Positions 25,662-34,144 of a stretch of 64,000 nucleotides of DNA are shown here, in pieces (the stretch's first letter is position 1; every line of letters begins with the position of its first letter). The notes beneath the pieces were generated by a model. It saw only the letters and a list, made by a program, of their open reading frames with translations. It did no database searches and had not been told where the DNA came from. Made by a program: the position numbers and the translations under genes. The stretch lies in contig JBBIME010000011.1 of assembly GCA_037444575.1 (NCBI GenBank), positions 124,001 through 188,000 on the forward strand, written 5' to 3'. The stretch comes from Bacteriovorax sp037444575 (GTDB lineage Bacteria; Bdellovibrionota; Bacteriovoracia; Bacteriovoracales; Bacteriovoracaceae).

Positions 25662-26990
25662 ATGAACATGAAAATTGAAAAAATTCAACCAGCCACTGGG
25701 AAGCTAGCTATTTTAACTCCAGGAATGGGAGCTGTCACTTCAACGTTGGTTGCAGGGGTTCTTGCAACGAGACGAGAGTTAGCTAAACCAATTGGTTCAC
25801 TTACTCAAATGGGGAAAATTAGATTGGGTAAAAGAAACGAGAATAGATCAAAATTAATTAAAGAGCTTGTGCCATTAGCTGAATTGAACAATGTAGTTTT
25901 TGGAGGATGGGATATTTTTCATGATAATGCTTATGAAGCTGCCGTAAAAGCAAAAGTTGTTGATCGTAATTTACTTGATCAATTAAAGAATGAAATGGAA
26001 AAAATTACTCCAATGAGTGCTGTATTTGATGAACGCTATATTAAAAATATTAACGGAGAGAACACGAAAAAATATAAAACTAAAATGGAGGCAGCTGAGC
26101 TTCTTCAACATGACATGAGAAACTTTATGAAAGCTAATGATTGTTCTCGTGCTGTCATTGTTTGGTGCGCTTCTACTGAGGCCTATAATCCTATTAAAGA
26201 AGTTCATCAAAGCATTAAAGCATTTGAAGATGGTCTAAGAAGTAACGATCCAAATATTTCTCCTTCCCAAATTTATGCTTATGCTGCCATTAAAGAAAGA
26301 GTTCCTTATGTTAACGGATCACCAAATGTGAGTGTAGAAATTCCAGCGCTTCAGGAACTTGCAAATGAAATGGCCGTAGCGATTGGAGGGTCTGATTTTA
26401 AAACTGGTCAGACTTTGATGAAAACCATCATTGCCCCAGGATTAAAGAATCGTCTTCTCGGCGTTGAGGGATGGTTTAGTACAAATATTTTAGGGAATAG
26501 AGATGGACAAGTTTTAGATGATCCTGAGTCATTTAGATCAAAAGAAGTTTCGAAAGGGGGAGTCCTTGAAGACATTCTCTCTAAAGAAGAATATCCAGAT
26601 TTGTACTCTAATCTCTATCATAAAATAAGAATTGAATACTATCCTCCACGTGGAGACAATAAAGAGGGATGGGATAACATAGATATTATTGGATGGTTAG
26701 GGGAGAGAATGCAAATTAAAGTCGATTTTCTTTGTAAAGATTCAATTCTTGCTGCTCCTATTGTTTTAGATTTGGCCTTATTTATTGATCTTTCTCAAAG
26801 AGCAGGGATGAGAGGAATTCAAGAATGGCTGGGTTTTTACTTAAAAGCACCACTAACAAAACCTGGAATTAAGGCGGTTAATGATCTTTCTCTTCAATTA
26901 TTAAAACTTGAGAATACTTTGAGATTTTTAAGCAATGAAGAACTTATAAATCACCTTGGATTAACTCATTATGGAGTTGATGAAGAGTGA
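25662..26990 (+). CDS. ino1: Inositol-3-phosphate synthase (MIPS)
   Basis: 442 residues. The NAD-binding turn PGMGAVTSTLVAG (about 20-32), VWCASTEAY in the middle and the C-terminal KDSILAAPIVLDLALF are landmarks of myo-inositol-1-phosphate synthase. It converts glucose 6-phosphate to 1D-myo-inositol 3-phosphate (L-myo-inositol 1-phosphate) and is the committed step of inositol-lipid synthesis. A GGGGG site lies six bases before the ATG. The stop overlaps the next start (GTGA), so synthase and ATP-grasp enzyme are translationally coupled. Confidence 0.93.
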   Translation: MNMKIEKIQPATGKLAILTPGMGAVTSTLVAGVLATRRELAKPIGSLTQMGKIRLGKRNENRSKLIKELVPLAELNNVVFGGWDIFHDNAYEAAVKAKVVDRNLLDQLKNEMEKITPMSAVFDERYIKNINGENTKKYKTKMEAAELLQHDMRNFMKANDCSRAVIVWCASTEAYNPIKEVHQSIKAFEDGLRSNDPNISPSQIYAYAAIKERVPYVNGSPNVSVEIPALQELANEMAVAIGGSDFKTGQTLMKTIIAPGLKNRLLGVEGWFSTNILGNRDGQVLDDPESFRSKEVSKGGVLEDILSKEEYPDLYSNLYHKIRIEYYPPRGDNKEGWDNIDIIGWLGERMQIKVDFLCKDSILAAPIVLDLALFIDLSQRAGMRGIQEWLGFYLKAPLTKPGIKAVNDLSLQLLKLENTLRFLSNEELINHLGLTHYGVDEE

Positions 26991-27877
26991 TTCCTCTTAA
27001 AGTTTTAGGAATTTATCGAGAAGAAAAATATTCTAATCGCGCTATCACTGCAGATAAGGCGATAATGGATGAAGTTTTAGGGACGCTTAAATCTAGATTG
27101 CTAGATGATGTAATTGTTTCTTTTGTTCGTCCTGAAGATCTCTCTTTCGATTCCTTAAGTTTAGATATTGATTTAGTATTTTCCATGGCCCAGGAAGAAT
27201 CTATCCTAAAATTTCTTGATTTTTTAGAGTCAAGAGGAACTGTAGTGGTAAATTCTGGAAGGGCCATTCGAAATTGCTATCGAGGAAAGCTTTCTGAACT
27301 CCTGAGTGATGAAAGCTTTTCCTATCCTCGCTATACTTCATTAAAAACATATCAAAAGCCATGTGAATTATTTGATTCAGACAATGGCTATTGGATAAAG
27401 AGAGGGGATTTTCATGCTCTCGTTGATGATGATGTAACCCATGTTGAATCAATTGATGACATAGCAGATGTACTCAATCGGTTTAATGATCGGGGAGTAG
27501 ATGAGGTTATCTTGCAGGAAAATTGTGAAGGAGAGCTGTTTAAGTTTTACGGTGTTCGAGATAATTTCTTCAGTCTTCGTTATATGGGAAGAACAAGCAA
27601 AGATCGCTACAGTTTTGTTCCTGGGAATTCTGATATTTATTTTGATCAATCACTTTTAGAAGCGTTAGCTCATAGGGCCGCCAAAGTTTTGAATCTGGAT
27701 TATTTTGGTGGAGACTGCATAATAACACCATCAGGGAAAATGCACTTTATTGATTTTAATGATTGGCCTTCATTTCGAACCTGTGTGAAAGAGGTTGCTC
27801 CTGTTATGGTGTCGTATGCATTAGAAAAATTAAATAGTGAGAGGTTACATGATAACAGCATTGATCAGCGAATTTAA
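26987..27877 (+). CDS. ATP-grasp enzyme, RimK/ITPK-like
   Basis: 296 residues. The C-terminal half has the ATP-grasp layout: GYWIKRGD, VILQENCEGELFKFYGV, then YFGGDCIITPSGKMHFIDFN followed by DWPSF, where the metal-binding Asp/Asn residues lie. Members ligate a carboxylate to an amine or thiol (RimK-like) or phosphorylate inositol phosphates (ITPK). The spacing is compatible with both, and the inositol context makes the kinase option worth testing. It starts with GTG, overlapping the synthase stop by four bases, and its end overlaps the next gene by 29 bases. Confidence 0.75.
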   Translation: MIPLKVLGIYREEKYSNRAITADKAIMDEVLGTLKSRLLDDVIVSFVRPEDLSFDSLSLDIDLVFSMAQEESILKFLDFLESRGTVVVNSGRAIRNCYRGKLSELLSDESFSYPRYTSLKTYQKPCELFDSDNGYWIKRGDFHALVDDDVTHVESIDDIADVLNRFNDRGVDEVILQENCEGELFKFYGVRDNFFSLRYMGRTSKDRYSFVPGNSDIYFDQSLLEALAHRAAKVLNLDYFGGDCIITPSGKMHFIDFNDWPSFRTCVKEVAPVMVSYALEKLNSERLHDNSIDQRI

Positions 27878-28805
27878 AAGTAGCATCAAAAGTCCTGATA
27901 CGGAGGAAAAGCTCGATTTGCTTATCTATCGTCCATTTGGTTTTTTGATTGCAAAAATTGCAAATGCTCTTGGCATGACTCCAACAATGCTTTCTCTTTT
28001 AGGATTAGCATTGGGAATACTTTCAGGATTTTATTATTTGGAGCCAAACAATACAACTGCTCTTATCCTGGCGAGTGTATATTTTGTTCTCTCTGGAATC
28101 TTAGATAGCTCCGATGGACAGTTAGCACGAATTTCTAATCAATCAACAAAGTTAGGATTAATTCTAGATGGTATTTGTGACTCTATAGTTACAATTGCGA
28201 TCTATGCCGCTTGCGCTAAGCCCTTTATTTCGATGTATGGGCCAATTTTTATTCTCGTCGTAATTCTTGCTCTTTATCTGCATTCTTGTCAGTGCGCTAT
28301 TCTTGATTTTTATCATCGAGAGTATTTGTTCTTTGGATATGGAAAAACTGATAATGATACATATTGGAATCCAGGAGTTAGTGATGGAATTTTGCTCATT
28401 GAAAGTTCACCAAATAAAAAATCAAAAATTATGAACTCTCTTCGCATGACTTGGATTAAAAAACAGCAATTATTAACTACTCGCTCAGACAAAGAAAGAA
28501 AAATGATGAGAGAGTATATATTAAGAAGTTCAAGCGAGGAAAAAAATAAGTTTATGGAGTCCTACAGACGACACAACTTATGGCTATTGCCCTATTGGCG
28601 ATTGGTTGGTGTTAATGCTCATACAGTTTTAATAATCGCATTTATGTTCATGAAGAGATTTGATCTTTATGTGGTAGCATTTGATCTGATTATTCTAAAT
28701 CTTATTGTCGGTGCAGTGGGGTACATGCAAAAGAAAGCAGATCATAGGTTTTTTCAAGAGTTAAAGCTAAGCGATAAAATGTCTTCAATTGAATCCAATG
28801 TATAA
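27849..28805 (+). CDS. CDP-alcohol phosphatidyltransferase, probable inositol-lipid synthase
   Basis: 318 residues from ATG 27849 (AGAGG site); an in-frame GTG 12 bases upstream lacks a site. The family signature D-x2-DG-x2-AR-x8-G-x3-D-x3-D is intact at residues 86-111 (DSSDGQLAR...GLILDGICD), within about six membrane segments. Such enzymes join a CDP-activated group and an alcohol, releasing CMP. Next to the inositol-phosphate synthase it probably makes a phosphatidylinositol(-phosphate)-like lipid or an inositol phosphodiester. An unusual ~90-residue polar stretch (about 155-245) interrupts the membrane segments. The 3' end overlaps the convergent HAD gene by 52 bases. Confidence 0.85.
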   Translation: MITALISEFKSSIKSPDTEEKLDLLIYRPFGFLIAKIANALGMTPTMLSLLGLALGILSGFYYLEPNNTTALILASVYFVLSGILDSSDGQLARISNQSTKLGLILDGICDSIVTIAIYAACAKPFISMYGPIFILVVILALYLHSCQCAILDFYHREYLFFGYGKTDNDTYWNPGVSDGILLIESSPNKKSKIMNSLRMTWIKKQQLLTTRSDKERKMMREYILRSSSEEKNKFMESYRRHNLWLLPYWRLVGVNAHTVLIIAFMFMKRFDLYVVAFDLIILNLIVGAVGYMQKKADHRFFQELKLSDKMSSIESNV

Positions 28806-29440
28806 TCAGCTATACTGGATTTAAGATTTGGATCTATCAAAATGGTCTTAATTCCTAAGGTCTTTGCCGGTTTAATGTCACGGTCAGGATTATCACCTAC
28901 AAAACACACTTCTTTTGGATTTGTTTGGCATCTGTTAAGTGCCAGTTTAAATATTTCTGGATCTGGCTTTTCAAATCCAGCGTGATAGGAGTCAAGTACG
29001 AAATTAAAATTATCGATCAATGAAAACTCATTAAGAATAACTTCTAAATTTCCACTAAAGTTTGAAATTATTCCAAGTTTAAATCCTTTTTTTAAACTTC
29101 CTAAAATCTGCTTATTTCTTTTTAAATAATAGCTTTGAGCTGCGGTAATGGCCTCTGCTACTTTGTGTATTTCTAAGTTGTTCTTTTGATTTATTTTTTC
29201 TGCAATAAGATCACACATAATGACATTCATATTTAGAAGTGTTGAATTGGCCACAAGAGCTTCATCTATGACTTTTCGATCACTGTAGGTGTAAGCGTCT
29301 TGGAAAAGAGAATAATGTTCTTTGGGGTTTATAAGTCCAAAACGAGCAAATTGATCCAGGAAAAGCTTGCGTGAGTGCATCCCATCTGAATCCAGACACC
29401 CTCCAAAATCAAAAAGAATCCATTTGGGTTTTGATTTCAA
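28754..29440 (-). CDS. HAD-superfamily hydrolase, probable phosphatase
   Basis: 228 residues. Motif I is FDFGGCLDSDG (10-20), motif II the IISNFS Ser, motif III the K in FEKPDP and motif IV VGDNPDRDI. The second Asp of the usual DxD is Gly, as in the DxGG subgroup. The start is TTG at 29440, supported by AAAGGA in the tail of the upstream gene; no ATG is available nearby. It follows the nucleotidyltransferase by 3 bases. It would be the phosphatase step in the inositol cluster, for example removing phosphate from a phosphatidylinositol-phosphate intermediate. Confidence 0.8.
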   Translation of the reverse strand: MKSKPKWILFDFGGCLDSDGMHSRKLFLDQFARFGLINPKEHYSLFQDAYTYSDRKVIDEALVANSTLLNMNVIMCDLIAEKINQKNNLEIHKVAEAITAAQSYYLKRNKQILGSLKKGFKLGIISNFSGNLEVILNEFSLIDNFNFVLDSYHAGFEKPDPEIFKLALNRCQTNPKEVCFVGDNPDRDIKPAKTLGIKTILIDPNLKSSIADYTLDSIEDILSLSFNS

Positions 29441-29443
29441 TTT

Positions 29444-30145
29444 TTATTCCTTTAAAAATGACTCTGCAGTTTTAATATCCTCAGGTCGATCAATGTCTAA
29501 TGTTTTTTCTACATGGAAAGCTTTAATTTTGTGTTTGTTCTTTACCAATTCAGATAGGAAGTTGCGCATTTTAGTTTGCCCATTATTTATCATCTCACTA
29601 AGTAAGGGGATAACACTATCAGAAAAGTAGTATACTCCTGATGTGATATGAACATCTTTTTCTATCGGGCATTGGAATTCAGAAATGTATCCGTGATTAT
29701 TTATTTTAAGCGTAAGAGGTTTTTCGTCCTCAATAAATGATGTCACTAATATGGCCGATTCATCATCTTTAATAGTTTTACAAAATTCATGAAACTTTTT
29801 AGCGTCATGGGGTTTTACAATGCTATCAACCATTGAAACAAAAAAATGTTCGCCTGATTTAAGGTTTAATTTATTGCTTGCTTCAAAAAGAGAGTGCATT
29901 GAGCTTGAAGTGTTTTTAAAAAAATAGCTAGTGTTATGCGACTTAAGACTTGGCAGAAGAGAAATATCCATTTTAAGCTCATCCTCATTAAAAATAATTT
30001 TAACGAGATTGAAGTCTTTAAAGTGTAAATTTTGATAAGTTAATTCTAGAAGAGGCGATTCATAGATTTTTACTATGGGTTTAAACGGAGAAATTGATTT
30101 TAGTCTTGTTCCTTCTCCTGCTGCTAGGATAATTGCTTTTTTCAT
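29444..30145 (-). CDS. Sugar/inositol-phosphate nucleotidyltransferase (IPCT-like)
   Basis: 233 residues. The N-terminal ILAAGEGTRLKSIS (6-19) is the nucleotide-binding signature, VSMVDSIV carries the metal Asp, and a C-terminal LDIDRPEDI matches the family end. The size fits single-domain NTP transferases that make CDP- or UDP-activated alcohols, including inositol-1-phosphate cytidylyltransferase. Next to Ino1 and a CDP-alcohol transferase, CDP-inositol formation is the best guess. AGGATT precedes the ATG. It heads a two-gene minus-strand unit with the HAD gene and is divergent from the aminotransferase. Confidence 0.8.
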   Translation of the reverse strand: MKKAIILAAGEGTRLKSISPFKPIVKIYESPLLELTYQNLHFKDFNLVKIIFNEDELKMDISLLPSLKSHNTSYFFKNTSSSMHSLFEASNKLNLKSGEHFFVSMVDSIVKPHDAKKFHEFCKTIKDDESAILVTSFIEDEKPLTLKINNHGYISEFQCPIEKDVHITSGVYYFSDSVIPLLSEMINNGQTKMRNFLSELVKNKHKIKAFHVEKTLDIDRPEDIKTAESFLKE

Positions 30146-30256
30146 CTTTAATCCTATTTAATTTACTCATTAAAAATGTTAAGACGATTTGCGTTCTCTT
30201 CATCTCTCTCATATTCGCTCAACCATCTCATTATCTTAAAAAAAAGGAAATGCAAA

Positions 30257-31621
30257 ATGGAAATATCTCAGCCTAAAAATCAGAGACCTAAATTAATCAC
30301 AACCATTCCTGGTCCAAAAAGTCAAAAACTACGAAAAGAAGAAGATGAATTTATTGCTGATGGACTTCAAGGATTTGCTCTCATGGCCGGAATTGTTGTT
30401 GAAAGTGCAACAGGAAATGTTATTCGCGATGTGGATGGCAATGAATTTTTAGATGTCATTGGAGGCATTGGTGTAAATGGATTAGGACATTCACATCCAA
30501 AATTTATAAAAGCAATTACTGAACAAGTTTCAAGGGCAAGTGTTGGAAGTTTTACTACGAACGCTCGATTAGAGTTTTTTAAATTGTTTGATAAAATTAA
30601 ATTAGGAAATTTGAATCGGATCCAGCTTTATTCCAGTGGATCTGAAGCTGTTGAATCAGCACTGCGACTTGCAAAAAACAAAACTGGCAAATGGGAGATG
30701 GTAAGTTTCTCTGGAGGGTTTCACGGAAAAACACAAGGAACACTAGCTTTGATGGGCTCAGATTTTAAAAGAACATATGGACCTTTTGCTCCAGGAGCAA
30801 ATATCATTCCGTACGCCAATTGCTACCGGTGCCCACTTGGGGCAACATATCCAAGTTGTGGAATGGGCTGTGTAGAAGTTGGTCGAAAACAACTGAAAGG
30901 ATCTATCACAAGTGGTGTGGCAGCATTTATAGTTGAACCCGTTCAAGGTACAGCTGGAAATATAATTCCACCAAAAGAATTTCTTCCAGCAATAAAAGAA
31001 CTCGCTAAAGAGTTTGATGCTCTTTTAATTGCGGATGAAATGATTACGGGATTTGGAAGAACTGGAATATTTTGGGGATCAGAGCTCTCTGGTGTTATTC
31101 CAGATATAATGACTATCGGAAAACAATTTGGTGGCGGATTTCCAATAAGTGCAATTGTTTCAACTGAAGAGATGGTTAAAGTAAGGCCATGGGGAAATCC
31201 ATCAGGATCATCTTCAAGTTACGGAGGAAATCCTCTTGCTGCTGCCGCTGCTAAAGCATCGACAGAAATTATTATCCAAGAAAATCTTGTTGAGAATTCA
31301 CGAAACATGGGGAATTATTTTTTAGAAAGACTGAAACCGTTTGTTGATCGCTATTCTTTTATTGGAGAAGTCAGAGGTGCGGGACTCATGCTGGGAATTG
31401 AGATGGTCAAAGATAAAAAGACTAAAGAGCCTCTTTCCAAAAATGCCTCTAATTGGATATTTTATGAATTTTTAAAAAGGGGACTCCTTACAATGTCCTA
31501 TGCCTCAAGCTTTAGAATTCAGCCAGCAATGACAATTGATCAGGACACAATAGAAACAATCGTTGCCATCATGTATGAGGTTTTTGATTTAGTAGAAGAA
31601 AAAGGCATTAAATTGATCTAA
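30257..31621 (+). CDS. Class III PLP-dependent aminotransferase
   Basis: 454 residues from ATG 30257 (AAGGA site); an earlier in-frame ATG at 30176 lacks one and adds an unconserved tail. It shows GLGHSHP, GSEAVESALRLAK, FHGKTQGTLALMG, DEMITGFGRTG and the PLP lysine in IGKQFGGGFP. A four-Cys insertion (CYRC...PSCGMGC, about 187-204) is typical of one aminotransferase subgroup. It would convert a keto group to an amine, or use an amino acid as donor. In this neighbourhood an amino-inositol or amino head group is possible but unproven. Confidence 0.88.
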   Translation: MEISQPKNQRPKLITTIPGPKSQKLRKEEDEFIADGLQGFALMAGIVVESATGNVIRDVDGNEFLDVIGGIGVNGLGHSHPKFIKAITEQVSRASVGSFTTNARLEFFKLFDKIKLGNLNRIQLYSSGSEAVESALRLAKNKTGKWEMVSFSGGFHGKTQGTLALMGSDFKRTYGPFAPGANIIPYANCYRCPLGATYPSCGMGCVEVGRKQLKGSITSGVAAFIVEPVQGTAGNIIPPKEFLPAIKELAKEFDALLIADEMITGFGRTGIFWGSELSGVIPDIMTIGKQFGGGFPISAIVSTEEMVKVRPWGNPSGSSSSYGGNPLAAAAAKASTEIIIQENLVENSRNMGNYFLERLKPFVDRYSFIGEVRGAGLMLGIEMVKDKKTKEPLSKNASNWIFYEFLKRGLLTMSYASSFRIQPAMTIDQDTIETIVAIMYEVFDLVEEKGIKLI

Positions 31622-31627
31622 CTTATT

Positions 31628-32134
31628 TTATCTGCCGTACTTTACAGTGAAACTTGCTTTAGCAAGGCTGTTTTCTTCAATACTTTTCTTCACATCATTT
31701 GCTTTTAGCTTTTTATCAATTTCAATTTTCTCTTTTTTCATTGCATAGACAGTAAATACATAGCGATGAGGTCTATCGCCTTTTGGAGGGCAAGGACCTC
31801 CATAATGTGCCTCTCCAAAATCAGTAAGAAGTTCCGTGGCGCTTTTTGGAAGTTTTCCTTTGTTGGAAGCCCCTTCTTCTAGCTTGTGAATATTCGCCGG
31901 AATATTTAAAACTGTCCAATGCCACCATCCATGGCCTGTTGTTGCATCTGGATCAAACACTGTGACTGCAAAACTTTTTGTACCTTGAGGAGCTCCATCC
32001 CATTCAAGTTCTGGAGAAATATTTTTTCCAGTACAGCCGTATCCATTAAAAACATAACTTTCTGGAACGCTTTCACCAGCTTTTAGGGACGTAGACCAAG
32101 CGACAAAAGAAGTATTTTGTGATTCATATGCCAT
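31628..32134 (-). CDS. PEBP/YbhB-family protein
   Basis: 168 residues from ATG 32134, preceded by AAGGAGG. An in-frame start 12 codons upstream is inside the leader. It contains the phosphatidylethanolamine-binding protein landmarks FDPDAT, WWHWTVLNIP, YGGPCPPKGDRPHRY and VYAM. No signal peptide is visible, so it is cytoplasmic. Bacterial members (YbhB/YbcL) bind small anionic ligands; the exact role is unknown. It is convergent with the aminotransferase gene, 6 bases apart. Confidence 0.9.
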   Translation of the reverse strand: MAYESQNTSFVAWSTSLKAGESVPESYVFNGYGCTGKNISPELEWDGAPQGTKSFAVTVFDPDATTGHGWWHWTVLNIPANIHKLEEGASNKGKLPKSATELLTDFGEAHYGGPCPPKGDRPHRYVFTVYAMKKEKIEIDKKLKANDVKKSIEENSLAKASFTVKYGR

Positions 32135-32284
32135 AACTCCTCCTTGATAATTTAATTCTTTCCCTCTCAATGTATTTCATCAAATCGAAATTAGTTATAA
32201 AAGTAATCTCCTATAGAGTGGATTGATTTTTTATATCTAAAAATCACTGTCATGTGCCGATCTTCGGTGGTGTACTAATGAAGT

Positions 32285-34144
32285 ATGAAAGTAGAAAGAA
32301 TTAAATATTCAAGTGAAGATAAGGCCATGAAATTGGCCGAGGAAAGTCGTGAAGAATGGGAGAAAGTTAGTTTTTTTAAAGAAATTTTCATGGGTAATTT
32401 TAAGTTTGATTTAATTGATCCATTTCCAACAAGTAATAGAAAGCAAACGGATGGATTTAATAAGTTTTTGAGGGATTATCAAAAATTTCTAGAAGATGAA
32501 GTTGATGACGATCTTATAGATCGAGAAGGGAAAATCCCTCCAGGAATTATAAATAGACTAAAAGAAATGAAGTTATTTGCTATAAAAATCGACAAGGCCT
32601 ACGGAGGTCTTGGATTTTCACAATCAGAATATAATCAAATACTAAAACTGACTTCCAGTAAAGGATCTAATATCTCAGCTCTTCTTTCAGCTCATCAATC
32701 GATAGGAGTTCCTCAGCCATTAATATTATTTGGAACGAATGAGCAAAAACAAAAATACCTGACTAGAATTGCCCAAGGACAAATATCTGCCTTTGCACTA
32801 ACGGAAGCCGATGTTGGGTCAGATCCTGCCAATATTGAAACAACCGTTGAAGATAAAGGAGATTATTATTTACTCAATGGAAGAAAACTTTGGTGTACAA
32901 ACGTAACAATCGCGGATGTCATTGTCGTGATGGCGCGACATCTTGAAGATGAATCAATAAGTGCTTTCATTGTCGAAATGAATTGGGAAGGAGTACTTGT
33001 TGAACATCGATGTCATTTTATGGGGCTGAAGGCATTGGAAAATGGAGTCGTATTTTTTCATAATGTAAAAATTCCAAAAGAAAATTTAATTTATGAAAAA
33101 GGGAAAGGTTTAAAAGTCGCATTAGTTACTTTAAATACGGGAAGACTGGCCCTTCCTTCTTCAATTGTTGGAGTGGCACAAAAAATGTTGGAGATAGCTC
33201 GCCTTTGGTCAAGAGAAAGAGAGCAGTGGGGAAAACCTATCTACAAGCATGAGGCCATAGCACATAAAATAACAGATATTGCAGTTAATACGTTTGCTAT
33301 CGATGCAGTTTCAGATATTGCAACAGTGTTATATGAAAATCATCAAGATATAAGGCTTGAAGCAGCTGTCGCTAAACTTTTTTGTACAGAAGTTGGTTGG
33401 AACAATATAGATGCTCTTTTACAAATAAGAGGAGGAAGGGGGTATGAAACTGCTGATTCTTTAAAAGAAAGAGGTGAGGCCAATATTCCAGTCGAGAGGA
33501 TGATGCGAGATTTCCGAATTAACCGGATTTTTGAAGGAACAACTGAAATTATGCATCTCTTTATTGCCAGAGAAGCTGTTGATCAGCATTTAAAAATATC
33601 AAAAGTATTGTTGGATAAACATACTAGTCTATCAAAAAAAATAGTAGCTTTGCCAGCAATTTTTGGATTCTATTTTTTTTGGTATTTCAAACTATGGCTC
33701 ACATGGATTTTTAGTCCTTGTTATTTTAAATATAACAAATTTTCACGGCACCTAAGATTTATTAATCGATCTACCAAAAAACTAGCAAGGGAAATCTTTT
33801 ACGGCATGATCATTTATGGTCCAGGTCTTCAAAATAAACAAAGCTTTCTTTTTAAAATTGTAGATATTGCTGTTGAATTGTACACGATGGCCGTGTGTTT
33901 GGCCAAAGCACGAAAATTTCAAACGCTGGGAAATAATGAAGCAATGGATATGGCCAATCTCTATTGTCAAAACTCAACGACTAAAGTGAAAAATTTGTTT
34001 CGAGATTTATGGTGCAATAACGATAATGCAAAATATTCTATGGCCAAAAGAATTGAAGACGATGAATTTTTGTGGCTCGAAGAGGGGATCATTGAGATGA
34101 CAGATAAACAAAAACAAACCCTATCTCCAAGGAGAAAAAAATGA
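32285..34144 (+). CDS. Acyl-CoA dehydrogenase, long form
   Basis: 619 residues, about VLCAD/ACAD9 length. The dehydrogenase core (about 60-440) shows FALTEADVGSDPA, KLWCTN, GTLN-like TLNTGRLALP, an R/E-rich GGRGYE helix and the catalytic-Glu region FEGTTEIMH. A ~180-residue C-terminal extension contains a hydrophobic stretch (IFGFYFFWYFKLWLTWIF) that may bind the membrane. It would carry out the first step of fatty-acid beta-oxidation with FAD. There is no clear ribosome site at the chosen ATG; a TACTAA lies seven bases upstream. It overlaps the next gene by ATGA. Confidence 0.88.
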   Translation: MKVERIKYSSEDKAMKLAEESREEWEKVSFFKEIFMGNFKFDLIDPFPTSNRKQTDGFNKFLRDYQKFLEDEVDDDLIDREGKIPPGIINRLKEMKLFAIKIDKAYGGLGFSQSEYNQILKLTSSKGSNISALLSAHQSIGVPQPLILFGTNEQKQKYLTRIAQGQISAFALTEADVGSDPANIETTVEDKGDYYLLNGRKLWCTNVTIADVIVVMARHLEDESISAFIVEMNWEGVLVEHRCHFMGLKALENGVVFFHNVKIPKENLIYEKGKGLKVALVTLNTGRLALPSSIVGVAQKMLEIARLWSREREQWGKPIYKHEAIAHKITDIAVNTFAIDAVSDIATVLYENHQDIRLEAAVAKLFCTEVGWNNIDALLQIRGGRGYETADSLKERGEANIPVERMMRDFRINRIFEGTTEIMHLFIAREAVDQHLKISKVLLDKHTSLSKKIVALPAIFGFYFFWYFKLWLTWIFSPCYFKYNKFSRHLRFINRSTKKLAREIFYGMIIYGPGLQNKQSFLFKIVDIAVELYTMAVCLAKARKFQTLGNNEAMDMANLYCQNSTTKVKNLFRDLWCNNDNAKYSMAKRIEDDEFLWLEEGIIEMTDKQKQTLSPRRKK

